DNA of 64,000 nucleotides from the NCBI GenBank assembly GCA_035610365.1, contig CM069432.1:183505027-183569026 (forward strand), in the 5' to 3' direction. The position numbers and the translations under genes were made by a program. How positions within the stretch are numbered: position 1 is the first letter of the stretch; every line of letters starts with the position of its first letter. Of the stretch, positions 12,514 to 24,952 are shown piece after piece. The notes beneath the pieces are model-generated. The model saw only the letters and a program-made list of their open reading frames with translations, had not been told where the DNA came from and ran no database searches. The stretch comes from Aquatica leii (taxonomy: Eukaryota > Arthropoda > Insecta > Coleoptera > Lampyridae).

Positions 12514-13379
12514 GTAAGTGATCTTATTTGTTTTATTACGTGGTCAAACGGGTCACTCACGAGACTTCTGTTATTAATTCTATAATTATCACTATCGTTG
12601 TTTACGAGTTAAGTAATAAATTTTACTTATGCCAAGTTGTGCATGCTGTGTAATACCGATTGATAAACGTTGATGCTATATTAAGTTTATACGCTGTGTT
12701 AGGATAAGTTAACATTAGCGTAGTACTGTCTTATTTCTGTATTTGATTGTCAGTAATGCTATTCTACTAATTTATGTAAACGTTATTTACTACAAACTAT
12801 TCTTCGCTATAGATTCTTATGGTAATTTACTTATGTACGGTGTGTTGCCTATGCTACTGGCATTTTCTTTGTATTTAAAAGCCATTATATTCTGTGATAA
12901 ACCTCAGCGTTAAAATTAAAATTGTTATTGTGGTTAAATATTCTTTTATGACAATATACCTGTTTCCTATGACTATCGTATTAACTAATTGTTTCTGACT
13001 ACTCGAACAGCTGAGTAGAGGAATTACGAACCTAACATCTAGTTGCAAGTTTATTCCCATTCTGTTGTGAGCAGGCAGACGTGACTTTGGGGAAGCTCTG
13101 GCGCCCTTATATATCTCTTCAATTTATGTATCTAGGAACCCCCCTCTCTCCGACGATTGAGAGTTGGCCGTGCAGGTTCGTAAAACCATCAAAAACTTGT
13201 AACACCAGTAAAATTTGAACTGTGATCAGTACCATTTTTATGCCTCCAAACGTAACTATTAATCTAGCCGATAGATCAAAATGTTTTACGGCTAGTTATT
13301 GCTGTATTATATAAAAAGTTTTAATATTAGTATTAGTATTAATTTAAATACTGACATCTTTGCATTGAAAAACATTACA
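12514..13379. other. Intergenic or intronic sequence, no gene seen
   Basis: No open frame worth reporting. 13060-13260 is relatively GC-rich and contains CTCTGGCGCCCTTATATAT and a run of Cs. This could be part of a decayed LTR or a promoter, but I found no second copy in the window to support either. Confidence 0.35.
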
Positions 13380-13750
13380 TTAAAAAATGCAATATTATAT
13401 ATTAATAATGCTTGGCAAACACCCACAAGAATAGCAAAATGTTGGCATATTATATTGTTCAAAAGTGATAGTTTTACTAACAAAGATGAATTGCCATTAA
13501 GCGAGTTAAAAAAAACATGAAACAAAAATTTTGCTGATAGTACTTTATCGGACACTCTAACGCTGCTGCAAGACTTGCATCCTGTAAGAACTTGTTGACA
13601 ATTTAACATGTTTTCTTTTGTAGCAGAGTGAAATAAAAATAAACTCGACGATATCAAGTAAATTTTAGAAGAGGATAGCGAACCTGAAGTAGTAAATACA
13701 TTGGAACCACAGAAAATCCCACAACTTAAACCATTACCCACTCTAATGTG
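13380..13750 (+). pseudogene. pogo/Tigger-like transposase, C-terminal relic
   Basis: The frame reads INNAWQTPTRIAKCWHIILF, then a KDELPLSEL segment and a stop near 13518. Reading resumes with KLDDIK and an acidic EEDSEPEVVNTLEPQ segment before a stop near 13750. In pogo-type transposases a W...I.NCW helix after the DDE domain, a DDLPLSEL-like stretch and an acidic tail occur in this order. The catalytic domain and the DNA-binding CENP-B-like part are absent. At least three stops break it. The assignment is from memory of the family and is moderate at best. Confidence 0.45.
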
Positions 13751-13820
13751 AACAGCTCGATAATTTGAACAGCTTTGGTTTTATTATGTTTACGTAATTA
13801 AAATTGTACTGTATTTCAAA

Positions 13821-13979
13821 CATGAAAATTAAATTATATTTTGACAAAATTCAAATTAGTTAAAAAATGCCATATTTTTTAGATTAGCAAAAAATGTACT
13901 TGATACTTACCTAAATTTTGCTTACAGACATGAAAATTAGGTTATAATTTGATAAAATTCATATTATTTAAAAAACCGT
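13821..13979. repeat. Direct repeat, two copies 109 bases apart
   Basis: CATGAAAATTA followed by (A/G)(A/G)TTATA(T/A)TTTGA(C/T)AAAATTCA recurs at 13821 and 13930, with about 80 percent identity over 50 bases. It is an old short tandem duplication with no coding content. Confidence 0.5.
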
Positions 13980-14239
13980 AAGCTTGAGACCTCGTTAACG
14001 TTATTAAAATACACATTTATTTTAAATAAAAAATCCAAAGATTTAATAATATACAGGTAGTTTGATTTAAAAACACAACTTCGATACTTCTAAAACCTTC
14101 CATTCATTTTCTTTAAATAACTTCAAGGAATATATTCTTTGACAATAATTGACGAATTTTGTTGATTTGGGAAATGCAAACATTAATATTAGCAATTTTA
14201 AAATTTGGTCAAATTAATGACCCCTTCTTTTAGGAGGTT

Positions 14240-15315
14240 GGGTGAAAGCAACTGCTTCAGTAATTTGCGACGTTTCGTGTTCTGGATGAACACTTCATCA
14301 GGCTCGCTCACTTTATTATAAGAAACAAACATTTTTAATATACTTTATAACATAAAATCAAAAATGTGTAGAAAACATAATTAACAAACAAGACAGCACT
14401 TTGAAATTTAATTGTTTTGAAATAACTAACATTATTTATTGTAAAATTGTTATTTCTAATAAAAACATTAAGTCATTATCTAGTAAGTAACTAACCAATA
14501 AATATTTATAATTGGAATGTAATGAAGATAAAGGGTTTACTTACCACTGAGTCAATTTTTTCTGGTATAATTAAATTAAAAAATAGATACATTTAAATTA
14601 AAAACATGATGTAATTTCGTACATCGTGCACTTTTAAAACGTACGAACGATATGAATTTTTGGTGATGTTGTATGGACAAGGTGAAAGGTTATTGATAGA
14701 AAAGGAATTTTTGTTTGGTAACGGTGGATAATAGGAAATTAAGCAATTATTGAATAACTACACTAATTATACAATTTTATTTTACAGGTGTTATCAGCGG
14801 AGCAGTTCTTAGTTTTAGTTTTAGTTTAAGTTAATTAAGAAAGTAGTTAAGTTAGTTAAGAGTAGAACATAAGTTAGTAAATAAGTTAGATAGGTTGCAG
14901 ATATTAGTTTTGTTTGTTTTTTATGTTCGTTTTTTTATTTTCTTAATTAAATTATTATATACTGTGTACTGTGGTTTTGAGTGCCTGTTCTAAAATTGAC
15001 GTTGTTTTTATATACATTAATAAAGATCATTTCTACAACATATCTTTTGTTAAAATTGGTTTCATAGTCTAATATCGTAGGGTTATTAAAATTAAAATTA
15101 TGTTGTAACTGAGTATGATGTAAAAACAACGCGGTTTTATCGTTCTTAGAAACATTAGTTTTTTACATTCAACAATGTGATTTTGAATACGGTTTTTTAA
15201 TTTTTGCTTCGTTTGACCAATATAACATTTGTCGCAATCACTGCAGTCAATTTTATAGATGAGGCAAGATTTCTCTAAATCAGTGATTTTGTCTTTCAGT
15301 TTAGTGTAAAATTTG
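14240..15315 (-). mobile_element. Penelope-like retroelement, 5'-truncated, with hammerhead end
   Basis: On the minus strand the conceptual protein begins near 15315 with a TKLKDKITDLEKSC segment, then YKIDCSDCDKCYIGQTKQK (GIY-YIG core with its upstream Cys residues). After a frame change near 15130 it continues as LHHTQLQHNFNF, a YETNFNKRYVVEMIFI segment and NVNFRTGTQNHS, ending at 14947. This is the layout of the endonuclease end of Penelope-like elements; the reverse transcriptase is missing. About 640 bases of 3' sequence follow and end in a hammerhead ribozyme core at 14258-14313. At the 5' side it abuts a hAT-like relic in the same orientation, probably its insertion point. Not mobile as it stands. 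Confidence 0.8.
14258..14313 (-). ncRNA. Hammerhead ribozyme motif
   Basis: Reading the minus strand: CTGATGA (14301-14295), A, stem II GTGTTC (14293-14288), loop ATCCA, GAACAC (14282-14277), GAAAC (14276-14272), GTC (14271-14269). Stem II is six perfect pairs. GC before the core pairs with GC after GTC. After an internal loop, AGT (14309-14311) pairs with ACT (14261-14259), giving a short stem I with an internal loop. Stem III would be minimal (the ACGT palindrome), as in the short ribozymes known from Penelope-like elements, which often act as dimers. Cleavage would follow C14269. It lies downstream of a Penelope GIY-YIG frame on the same strand, the place where these elements carry hammerheads. 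Confidence 0.75.
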
Positions 15316-15655
15316 TAAAATATCAGTTGCATCATCAACTTGTAGAAACAAATAATCAGCGTCCCTCATTTCCTTCTTGATGCAATCCTCGATGTATTCG
15401 AACAGGCAGTGAATTAATTTATTTTGCGTAGTTTTGAAATCGCCAGTAAAAACGTTTGTAATTTTTTCATCATTATTCAATTTTTACAAAACTTTTTGAT
15501 ACTTATGTATTTAAAAGTTTTTTAAATTTTAATTAACCTAACAGTTTTGTTAAATTCTATTTTGAAAAGTCGGGCGTTTTCTTTTAAACCATCAGCAATA
15601 GTTTTTCTACATTTCTCAGTCATAATGCGCATTTTAAATGCTCTTTAGAATCGGC
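15316..15655 (-). pseudogene. hAT-like transposase fragment
   Basis: On the minus strand one segment (about 15640-15530) reads a TEKCRKTIADGLKENARLF stretch and KIEFNKTVRLIK. A second (about 15470-15315) reads NVFTGDFKTTQNKL, EYIEDCIKKEM and DYLFLQVDDATD. The end of the second block is the S-x-x-x-D-(E/D)-(T/A)-T-D pattern at the start of the catalytic core of hAT-derived proteins related to zinc-finger MYM and BED proteins. A short gap with stops separates the blocks. The frame stops where the Penelope-like element begins. Only this N-terminal part survives; the call is from memory and moderate. Confidence 0.5.
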
Positions 15656-15659
15656 TTGT

Positions 15660-18600
15660 TTGCCTCGCTGGCCTAGTGTAAACCATTTGATTTCTCGGTG
15701 GGCTGGCAGACGAAAATAACCGGATACTCAGACTTAGTATACGCGGCGCACAAATTTAGTTCAAATTTACATTAACAATAGTATCAGTATAGTTTACAGA
15801 AGAAGCAACAAACTGACCTAGAAGAATATTGCTCACCTTTTGTCCTTTTTTAATGCAAAACCATTATTTTTTTGAAAATTTAAAATATTATATGATGCTG
15901 ACAACATTCTTCTTTCATAAGAACACATTTCTGTTTTTACGACTAATATTTTTTGAGATGAACTGTGTCTCGTGCACGCGCACAAAAACGAAATCCCAGC
16001 TTAAAAATAACGAATTGTATTAATTTCAGTTTTGCTAAATTTTAATTGGGTTTTTTATTACAAGGGTGCAGGGTGAGTGCAGCAAATAAAAATTAAATAA
16101 TTTAGAAAAAACGGAGCATTTTAATTAACACATAATTAGATTTGTCAGAACTATTAAATCAATTTTCTTCTTGTACTGTTTATAATTCACGTATTCCTCA
16201 CACATTGTAAAAACTGATTTACAATTCCACGTTCATTTTGTTTAAGTAATCAATTTTACAATAATTATAACACTAAATGCTTGTTTTACATTAAAAGCTT
16301 AAGCTAAATTACTGCTTACTAAATTTTAAAACACAAGTTTAATGTTATTTTACTATAAATTATTAAAATAAATAAACAGTCAAAAAGTTCTTAACTAATT
16401 AAGAATAACAGCATTATTAAAAAACTCTTTAAAATTAAAGAAAAAATTAAATGCATCTAATGAAATATATCTACTGCAAAATAATTTTATAATATTACTA
16501 AAGCACGCCAGTTATTTAGTTATAAGATGAAATAACTTAGAAGTATACAACATTGAAAATCAAATTTTAGACTTTAATGGCTTTATGCAAATTTGTTTCT
16601 AAACTTAAATTAATGTAATTTAAAAGTATAGGTATTCATAATAACAACAAAAACAGAATACAATTCAGTTTACAAAGTAGTAAATTACCCTATAATTTTT
16701 AAACATTACATTGTCAAAATAGATTGAAATTTATTGGAAAACTATTTAACACTTGCGAGTGTATGCATTATAGTTTCAAAGATATTAGCATCTATAATCT
16801 ACTCTTAGAATGTACCAAACTTCATAATTGTATATAAGCGTGTTATAACATTCAAACCATAACAAAAATGTAGCTATTAAAATTATTAAATAATTTCATG
16901 CATTTTAATAATATAAAAAAAATATTCTTTTATTTATTTTATAAATATGTAAAGTTGGTTATATGATAAACAATAATTTAATATAAAAAGTTTGTAAACT
17001 GTAAAAACGTTTGCATAATGTATCCACAAAATTAATATAAAAGCTAAACGAGCTATGTTTTCAAAATCAGCAAAACTGAATAATAGAAAATTGAATTCCC
17101 TTGATAACTAAAAAATACAATTTTTATGTCTCTTGAATATAAAACTAAATTTAAATTCATACTTGTTTGCTTGAAATATTAACGTCTCTTAGGTTTTCAC
17201 AATTGTTTTTAAAAAAATAAAGAGTGTAAATAAATACAAAAAATTAATTGACTTTTATTCTTTTTTTTTTTCATTTTTAATATAATAATCTATTTTAACT
17301 AGCAATTTAGAGATTTAGAAAAAATTATTATTGCTTTATAACATTAAATTTATAGCAAATAAGCTAAATTAATCCGCGAAAAATTACTCCGGTTAAAATA
17401 TACTATATATACAAAAAAATGAAAATTGCAGTGCTAAAAACAGTTTACGTTTACAATATATCTATTATAATTATACATAACTTCTACGTCATCTATATTA
17501 TTGTAGTAGTTTTATTTTCTTGGATACGTCAATTAAAATATAATTTGATTGACTATATTAGGTTTGAAAGTATCAATCATTGCAACATTTTTTTAGTTTT
17601 ATTTATTTAACGGCTAAGAAAATTACTTCTTAAAACATTATCAAGAAAAATCTATTAATAAACAGAAAGGTAATCGTGTGATTGTTTTTTTATGCACAAG
17701 AGCAAAACTTGCTGGTACTAGAAAACTTGAATAAAGGAAATTAGGTAAATGTCTACACACTTATAACAAATTGTAAATAACATGTAAATTAAAAACAATT
17801 ATTACTGTGGCTAAGAGTTTATTATAAACTCAGGTGGTAGCATTAGAGTTTTTTTCTGCTTATTTTACGCGATTGACATTTTACACGCAAACTACAAAAA
17901 AGACACATATAATTTTAAATGCTCAGTGAAACTTTTTAAATCTGAGACCATCCAGTTGTTTTATAGCAAATAGCAATTATAAAATAAATTGATGCTTACA
18001 CGAAGAATTACTGAGGTATGATGCACATTTACGCTTTGCCGTCAGTTTTAATATTCTTCCGTCGATTTTATCATTTATTGTTGAATATTTTCTGTCTGTT
18101 TGGAAAATCATTGTCGTAAAATGGGAGAATTATAGAGTTTTTTTTAGAATTGGTTGTATTTCTCCTATTAATGATACCACTGCAATACACCTGTTTATCA
18201 AACAATCTCTTATAACTCTTTTTGTTTTGGCGCCTTTTTAACCGTTTATAATCTGCATTTCAAAAACTAATTTGTATTAGTTGTTTTACTCACGCTACTT
18301 TCCGATACCACAACTGACGTTTTTTTTTAAATTGTGAGTTAAGCTTGCCAGTAATTAATAATTTTAGTGTAGATGCACGTTACAAGGAAATTCATAACCG
18401 TTTGTGGTGATATCAATCATGATATAACGTACCATATCATAGTTTTCAAATGAACGACATAGCGTCATTACTTTGTAAATTTGTAAAAATGTAAGAATTT
18501 TGGAATCTTACAAAAAAAAGTAATATGAATAAAAAGTTAAGTGCTTTCACTTAGTCTTAAATTTTTAAATACGTTATTTACGTGAATATTGTGACAATTT

Positions 18601-19578
18601 GTTATTAATTGGTTTTTATATGTTATTATTCATTGTAATAAACCAAAATTAATTTATGATCATTTGTTTTTGGAATAGCATAATAAAATAACAATAAAAC
18701 ATATAAAAAAATGTACATACAGATAAAATAACCTAGAAACGTCACAACTTCCTATCTAAAACTATAGTATTTTAGATATTTGTTGTTTTACATTTTTTTA
18801 ACTTATTTTACAACATACAAAATTTTAATTTTGCTCAGGCATAAAAGAAGCAAACCATATTTTTAATTAATCACTGCAAATAATTGCAGTTACATAAAAA
18901 CGGTAAACGTTTAGAAAAATTTTTAATAACTTATCTAGAATTTTAGGCAAGTTGCAGATTTTGCATTTTCATTGTGTTGACTAAAATCTTGCAGACATAT
19001 ACATCCCATTCTTTTATGTAGTACATTTCAGAAAATTGTAGGTATTTAATTGAAAAACCTAGAAAAGCATAATTAGGTATTTAAAAAATAAAAAAAAATA
19101 AAAAATAATGATGCAATTTACTTACATGGTAATAAAAAGAACGCATTGCATTTGATTAGACGTTTAAAGATTTCAATTTTTTTCTAACTAAAAGCGTAAA
19201 TTGAAATATCAGACATCTGGAAACTGAACATGTTAGAGTTATTTTGCAGCACAAAATAAATAACCTGCTATATGAGGCTCGAATCGGATGTAATTACGAT
19301 GTACAAAAAATTTGGGTACCGTTTGCCATCACCGTCAACTCACAGCTCTGATACTGTTTCATCTGACCCACAGTCAGCAATTATGGAGAATATATAGTAA
19401 TAATGAAGACGTTTTGCAATGAGCCATTGCATCATCCTTTGGGTTAAATACAAATAATGGAGATAATGGCAATAATACAAATCAGCAAAATTTTACATAA
19501 TTTAATGTATCAGCTCTTATTCTATTTACCTAACTACAATTTTAGTTGCATTGTTCTGTACATAAAGTATGTCTTTAC
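15660..19578. other. AT-rich stretch without recognisable genes
   Basis: I read through both strands and see only short, Asn/Ile/Lys/Phe-rich frames, no splice-bounded coding segment and no inverted or tandem repeat worth naming. Confidence 0.55.
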
Positions 19579-19984
19579 CTTTATATTATTCTGTAGACCT
19601 TCACATAGGGCACTGCATACTTCGGACACAATTCGTGAAATTGAAGATGTAGAAATTTTAAATAAATACATTAAACTTTGATAATTGTTACCAGTAGCAA
19701 GGAATCTCAATATTATTGTTAAACGGTCATTTACGAAAATAACGTGCCTGTAATTTGTATTTTGCTTGCAAATATTTGCGCCGATTAGATTTATAAAGGT
19801 TTCAAAATCGATGCTAGACATTCTCACAAAATTATGGAATGACGATCCTAACTCTCCATGCAATCCAAAGTCATCGGTTTTCAACTGAGTTAGCATTTTC
19901 GCCGTGTCATTATTTTCTCTTGTAGTCAACAGCGCTCTCACCGAGTGCCTGTGCTGTCGACGTTTCTTCTTTTTTTTTGAGAGA
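19579..19984 (-). pseudogene. PIF/Harbinger-type transposase, one N-terminal exon
   Basis: The frame starts after TATATTGCAG (acceptor-like, ending 19985) and ends at AAG followed by GTAAAGA (donor-like, from 19578), so it looks like an internal exon of about 135 codons. It contains a basic KKKKKRRQHR start, SFHNFVRMSSIDFETFINLI, NTNYRHVI, RLTIILRFLATGNNYQSL and KISTSSISRIVSEVC. The F-x-x-F-x-R-M-S block and the R-L-x-I-x-L-R-F-L-A-T-G block followed by a helix-turn-helix are the N-terminal half of Harbinger transposases. Downstream minus-strand sequence lacks the DDE catalytic half, so the copy is truncated or its next exon lies out of recognition. No stop interrupts the exon itself. Confidence 0.75.
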
Positions 19985-21522
19985 CTGCAATATAAACCAT
20001 CTACAAGACATAATGAAAAAATCATTTTCACTGCACATAATGAACACAGAACACTGTCGGCCCACTGGTAATGATTAAAAATTTGAGTAGAGTCTGTTTA
20101 GTTGCAACAACATTTCTGGTTTTTTTCTGTTTTGTCGCTCTTGTGTTTGTCTTGTCAGAGTTTCCATATTCAGAAACAAAACAGTGACACGACAAGTCCG
20201 TTTGGTAGAACTCCGGAATACGCTTCAAATGCTTGTTTTTAACCTTAAACAGTTTGTTTTTTGCCAAAAAGTAATTATTGGATAGGTATACTAATACGAC
20301 GTTACTAAAAGTTGAATTATTTTAAGAAGAAGGTACTTTATTAATTGAGGGATACGTATCAACAACGTTATGCAAAGATATATTACTGATTAGAACACTT
20401 CCTGGAATTGAAACCTTTTATAATCACCAACACCTTTAACGGCGATCAAGATAAAGTTACCTTTTTTGTTAATTTTCTTGTGATAACTAAAAGCAGATGA
20501 TCTTCTGTAAATCATGTGGTGTCTAAATTTTATTTATTAGATTTATTTGAAGAAACTTTATAATGTGTACAGATTTCTTAAACTTATTGTGTCGTGTTTA
20601 ATCGAATCTAAAACATATGTGTAGTTTATGTAATAGTAAACTTTGCCACAAATACGCTAATTGTTTTGCTAACTTTAATTTAACTTTACAGTCAAGTTGC
20701 CATTAATTTATTTTTTGACTTTTATTACAAAAATTTGTTATATTGAAAATCCACTAAGGTACTACGACTGTGATAAAACTTAGTTATTTACTGTTTACTT
20801 TTTCTGTTATCACTATTATAATAAAAATAAATATAATTATATTTCTTGTTCTTTCAATTAACTAACTTAATCCTTTATCTCGTTGCTGTTTGTGAGTCGG
20901 TGTGACCAAACATCGTTTCAGGAAAGAAAAAAAATGTTTTGGGGTCTAAATTATTGGAATTAGTGGAGTAAGATTAATCGCATTGTTCATCATTTTTGTT
21001 GTATGAGTTATTTTTAGGAATTATTAAGCAATATGAATAGATTTTTATAGTGTTTATGTAGAAAGGTTTTAAATACTTGTGTACATTTGAGCTATTGGAA
21101 AGTTTTTAGCTATTTAAGGGTTAGTATGTATGTAGTTGTAGAAGCAGTTAATATTAACTTTGTGATATTAACTATTAACCTTTGAATAAGTAATTTATTC
21201 TAATACAATAATTTGCACACTCTGGCAAATTATGTAAGCCAATATACAATATTGGTTACAAAAAACGTTAATTTTAACAACGATATGGTAAAGAAAGAAT
21301 TTTTAAAATTTTATCAATAATGAAAAATTAACTTATAATTTGTATGCTATAGATGAAATGCAAAAAAAAACTATTTTACGTTTGTTTCGTTACTACTGTG
21401 AGTTAGACCTTACTAAACTAATATGTACTTAAGTAAAAAATAAATTTGCTGCAAATAACAAAAGTTTTAAAGTCTACACTACACTACACTACAAAAAAAA
21501 ATAACTTTAAGCGCTATAAGAA
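19985..21522. other. Intergenic, no gene seen
   Basis: AT-rich. A minus-strand frame at 20028-20267 has no ATG start and no recognisable motif. A short CTACA repeat lies at 21474-21492, just before the LTR element insertion site. Confidence 0.5.
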
Positions 21523-21526
21523 GTGT
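21523..21526. repeat. Target-site duplication GTGT, left copy
   Basis: GTGT directly precedes the left LTR; the same four bases follow the right LTR at 30449-30452. Confidence 0.85.
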
Positions 21527-23380
21527 TGTAACCATCGTTTAAAAATCGATTGGTTGATTGAGTAATGTTTGATAACGGACACAGTATTTGGATTGACGAT
21601 TTTCATTTAATGTATTTTGAAGTTGTTTTAATGTACTTTTGGATTGAGTTTAATAAGTTATTTTACGATTTTTAATTCAAAGTTACAATGTAAATTGTTG
21701 ATAAAGTTTTGTATATTGTTACGCCGTAAAAATTCCAGTTGTGAGTTATGTTTTCCTTCTGAGATATAATCGTAATTAAAGCTATTTTCGCCGTTTGTTT
21801 ATTTTAAGTGGATTTAAAAGTTCTTTGTTCGAGTACATTCGTACTTGAATTTCTTTATGTCAAACGTTTAGATTACGTGGAAAAATTAAGTCGTTATCTT
21901 AATTTATTAGGCAGTTTAAATTCTTGTAATATAATAGTTTGTCAAATTGACAGTTTCACGTATAAGCGAAACGCTGTGTCTAATTATATAAATATGACGT
22001 AATATGTTTGTTTGCCTCTTTATTGCACTTTTTCGCGAGAGCATTTGGTGTTTGAAGTTTCGAACGCAGCACCTTTGTGGAAAGGGCAGTCGACGAAAGT
22101 TGATATATAGACGTGTTTTTGGTAAATGTGAGAGTGGGAAGTTAGTTGGTTGACGGTCATAAAAATGTAGATCACGCAGGTGATAATTCACCTTTTCTAA
22201 TAATTACCGTGGAAGTAAAAAGAAGATGGCGCAGTGAATTTAAGTGGAAAACTTTCCTTTTTCGTAATTACTGTGAATTAAGATCACTGTTTTGCCTAAA
22301 TTAATATCGCATGTTTCGTTACGTGAATTTGTGCGTGAGTTTGTTTCGCAATCTCATCCTTCGCCTTGGAGGCGGATTAATAAATCTTCCACTGGTAACC
22401 TATTGTTTGGGAAGCAGCCAAAGTCCATCGAGGTGTTAGCTTTCAAAACCACTGGACCAAAAGTTCGACCGGTATCACCAACTAAGAATTAAGGTATTTA
22501 TCGATTTTGTTGTTTGATCGTGCAGTGTCCCGCGATTAAAAATGCAGTAAAAGCTTTCAATTTTGAGTCAATTGAAATTACGACTAACGTTGAATTTAAT
22601 TATTTCAACGAACACGTATAGTGTTTGCGCGAAATTAAAGTCAATTAATTTCGTTTTGTTGCGTTTGAGAAGTGATTCGTATTTCGAGTATATGATAATG
22701 TAACGACTTATAAACTATATTTTGTTTAGTTCGAATTAAAGTTCGGACATATATATGTTATAAACTGTATTGTTTTTTTTTTGTGTGTGTTATTTTATTT
22801 GTTTGTTATAAATATGCGGTCAAGATCTTGAGATTTAATTATATTTGAAAACGCTATTGTAGTAGCATTTCTTTTTTATAAATTTTAATGTAATGTTTTG
22901 TGTGTAAATTGTTCATTTTTGTTTGCTTAAGATTATTTCTTTTCTTTTATTCAAATTTATTTGATGTCAATTAGTACTTGTTATTTTATTTTGTCTTGGT
23001 TTTAAATATTCAATCAATAAATGTTAAATTGTTAAATGTAAAGAGCTTTTATTCATTTAGCCGCCGCATACGTAAATTTTTGTTTAAGTGTTTTCAAATT
23101 GTTATAACCCAAGAGTAAGTTCTGGGGTTATAACCAGCCGGATGAGCTTTCAGGTAATCAGGGGTTTGAAAGCTTCCCCTTATAGAAATCCTTGATTGGC
23201 GCCCTTATCGATTATTTGACGATTTTACCGTTCTAGTTCCATTTTTTACGACGATCGCGTTTCCAATTTTCACGGAATTTTAAATAAAACCCACCCTTCT
23301 CCATTGAGCTAGTGGCACAACCCCCCGTTTATGTTACTACATTGCAGGCAGTGACTTTGTGTTAATTTTGGAATGTAACA
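21527..23380 (+). repeat. Left LTR of the gypsy element
   Basis: The direct copy of 28603-30448. It is 1854 bases, long for a gypsy LTR. It begins TGTAACCATCG and ends GGAATGTAACA. AATAAA at 23016-23021 is a likely polyadenylation signal. A GTTATAACCC / GGGGTTATAAC inverted pair lies around 23101-23136. A 66-codon open frame at 22292-22492 is identical in both LTRs but starts at TTG and has no ATG, so I do not call it a gene. Confidence 0.95.
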
Positions 23381-23389
23381 TAAATAATT

Positions 23390-23408
23390 TGGCGTCTCCA
23401 GCGTGTGG
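23390..23408 (+). promoter_or_regulatory. Candidate tRNA primer-binding site
   Basis: TGGCGTCTCCAGCGTGTGG begins 9 bases after the left LTR. It starts with TGG, complementary to the CCA tail of tRNAs, as primer-binding sites do. I cannot name the tRNA with confidence. The 9-base gap from the LTR is larger than usual. Confidence 0.5.
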
Positions 23409-23485
23409 CCTTTTTCGAATTTTAGTTTGCCTGTTAAGTTTCGTGATTTTTGGAAGATTTTACCGTTTTTTAATTACATTTTAAA

Positions 23486-24840
23486 ATGGGTTACAAATTG
23501 ATTGTTGATCGTTTATCGCATAACGAATTACGTTATGAAATTTTGATTAGAGGTGGTGATGCATCTTTAGGTGTTATCGTATTACGAGGTTTACTCAAGA
23601 ATTTTCTTATTGAAGAAGCTACCGGAAAATTATCTCGTCCCGTGTATCCGTTCGATTTTAATGCAGATAAATTAGCGATTCGTGAAGGTATCGATGAGCT
23701 TAGAAAGTTAATAGATTCATTAAAAATTACTCAAACTACAAAAATTTCTTCTACAATTGAAACCAAAATTAAATATTTGTTAAACCGTATTGGCAATTCA
23801 ATTCCTATTCAAGGTGACGATTCACAAGTTAAAGATGAGTTTTTAAAAGATTTAGTGGTTTTAATTTCGCAGTACGAACTTTTGGATAAACAAATTGTTG
23901 TTTCAAATCCGTCTACTTCCGCCGATGAAGTCATCGAACCTGTCGTTCAGCCTTCTTTAGTAGTTGATAACGCTTTACCGACGTCTTCTGCTGTTAGTCA
24001 AAATTTTATTAGTCATGTTAAGAGTGTTTCAGTTTCTAAATGGAACTTAAAGTTTTCAGGTGACGCAAAGTCAATTTCATTGAATGCATTTCTAGAACGA
24101 GTTGCCGAACTTCAATTATCGCGTAACGTTTCAAGCCATCAGTTATTTTTGGAGTGTACTGATCTTTTTACAGGTCATGCATTGATTTTTGTTAGATCTA
24201 TTCGTAGTTCAGTTAATTCTTGGGAAGACTTAGTTAAGTTTTTACGCGAACAATTTCAGCCTACCGATTATGACGAACGACTTATTGAAGAAATTAAGCG
24301 TCGCACTCAAGCTAATGATGAACCAATGGGTATTTACGTTGCAATTATTCGCAACATGTTTTCACGTCTCGATGAGCCTTTTTCTGAAGATAAACAGACA
24401 AGATCTTGATAAGAAACATTTCTTCCCTTTACTAAACTCAGGTTGGTTTGTCGTCAGTTACTTCAATTGAGGAGTTAATTAAATTTGGTATTATTACCGA
24501 GGATCGCATGCAAGTTATTGAAGCTTAGTCGCCTCCATCTTGTATAAAGCAGAACATGAAACCTGATCTCGCTTATGTCACCTCGCAAGTTAAGGACACT
24601 GTTGTTTCTCGTTCTTCGAATAACGTTAGTACTTATGAAAGATCTACACCACTTGTTAGACAAAATTTACGAGTATCGTCTTTTAATACCGCACCTTCTA
24701 CCCGAAGGTTAGCTATCGTTAATGCGTCTGCTTCTTCTAATCGAAGCGGTCCGCAATTATGCGGGAATTGTAAGAAGCCAAACCATCAAACTGCTTCTTG
24801 CAAGCAACCTAAAAAGGTTTATTTTGCTATCGTTAAATAA
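23486..24840 (+). pseudogene. gag: gag of the gypsy element, frameshifted and interrupted
   Basis: ATG at 23486 opens 307 codons to 24409. The later part (from about residue 185) has the helical retrotransposon capsid pattern, with W-x-L-K-F-S-G-D and a helix containing LREQFQP. Near 24385-24400 the reading moves to another frame, which continues as KILIRNISS, TSIEELIKFG and, after 24529, a zinc knuckle CGNCKKPNHQTASC (C-x2-C-x4-H-x4-C) near 24760-24801, ending at 24838-24840. In that frame TAA at 24433-24435 and TAG at 24526-24528 are stops. So gag has one frameshift and two nonsense codons. Gag would assemble the particle and bind RNA. One knuckle only. Start chosen because it is the first ATG after the LTR in the long frame. 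Confidence 0.88.
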
Positions 24841-24952
24841 ATCTAACGTTACAGTCTGCATTTCTTCTAAGTGTTCGGGAAACGAGTAAAGGACGTACTA
24901 AGAAACCGTTTAGTACGTCAAAAGTTAAAGTTAAATTGGCTGTCTATTTTAA

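Noticed and set aside
13307..13741. 144-codon minus-strand frame
   Set aside because: Antisense to the pogo-like relic, whose plus-strand reading has family motifs.
20028..20267. Minus-strand frame as 5' exon of the Harbinger transposase
   Set aside because: Starts at TTG, no splice donor in a matching phase was evident, and no family motif.
22292..22492. 66-codon frame in the LTR as a gene
   Set aside because: Starts at TTG with no ATG anywhere; identity between LTRs is expected from their shared origin. Kept only as a low-interest finding.
23390..23408. Naming the primer tRNA
   Set aside because: TGGCGTCTCC does not match a tRNA 3' end I can recall with certainty, so only a candidate site is given.
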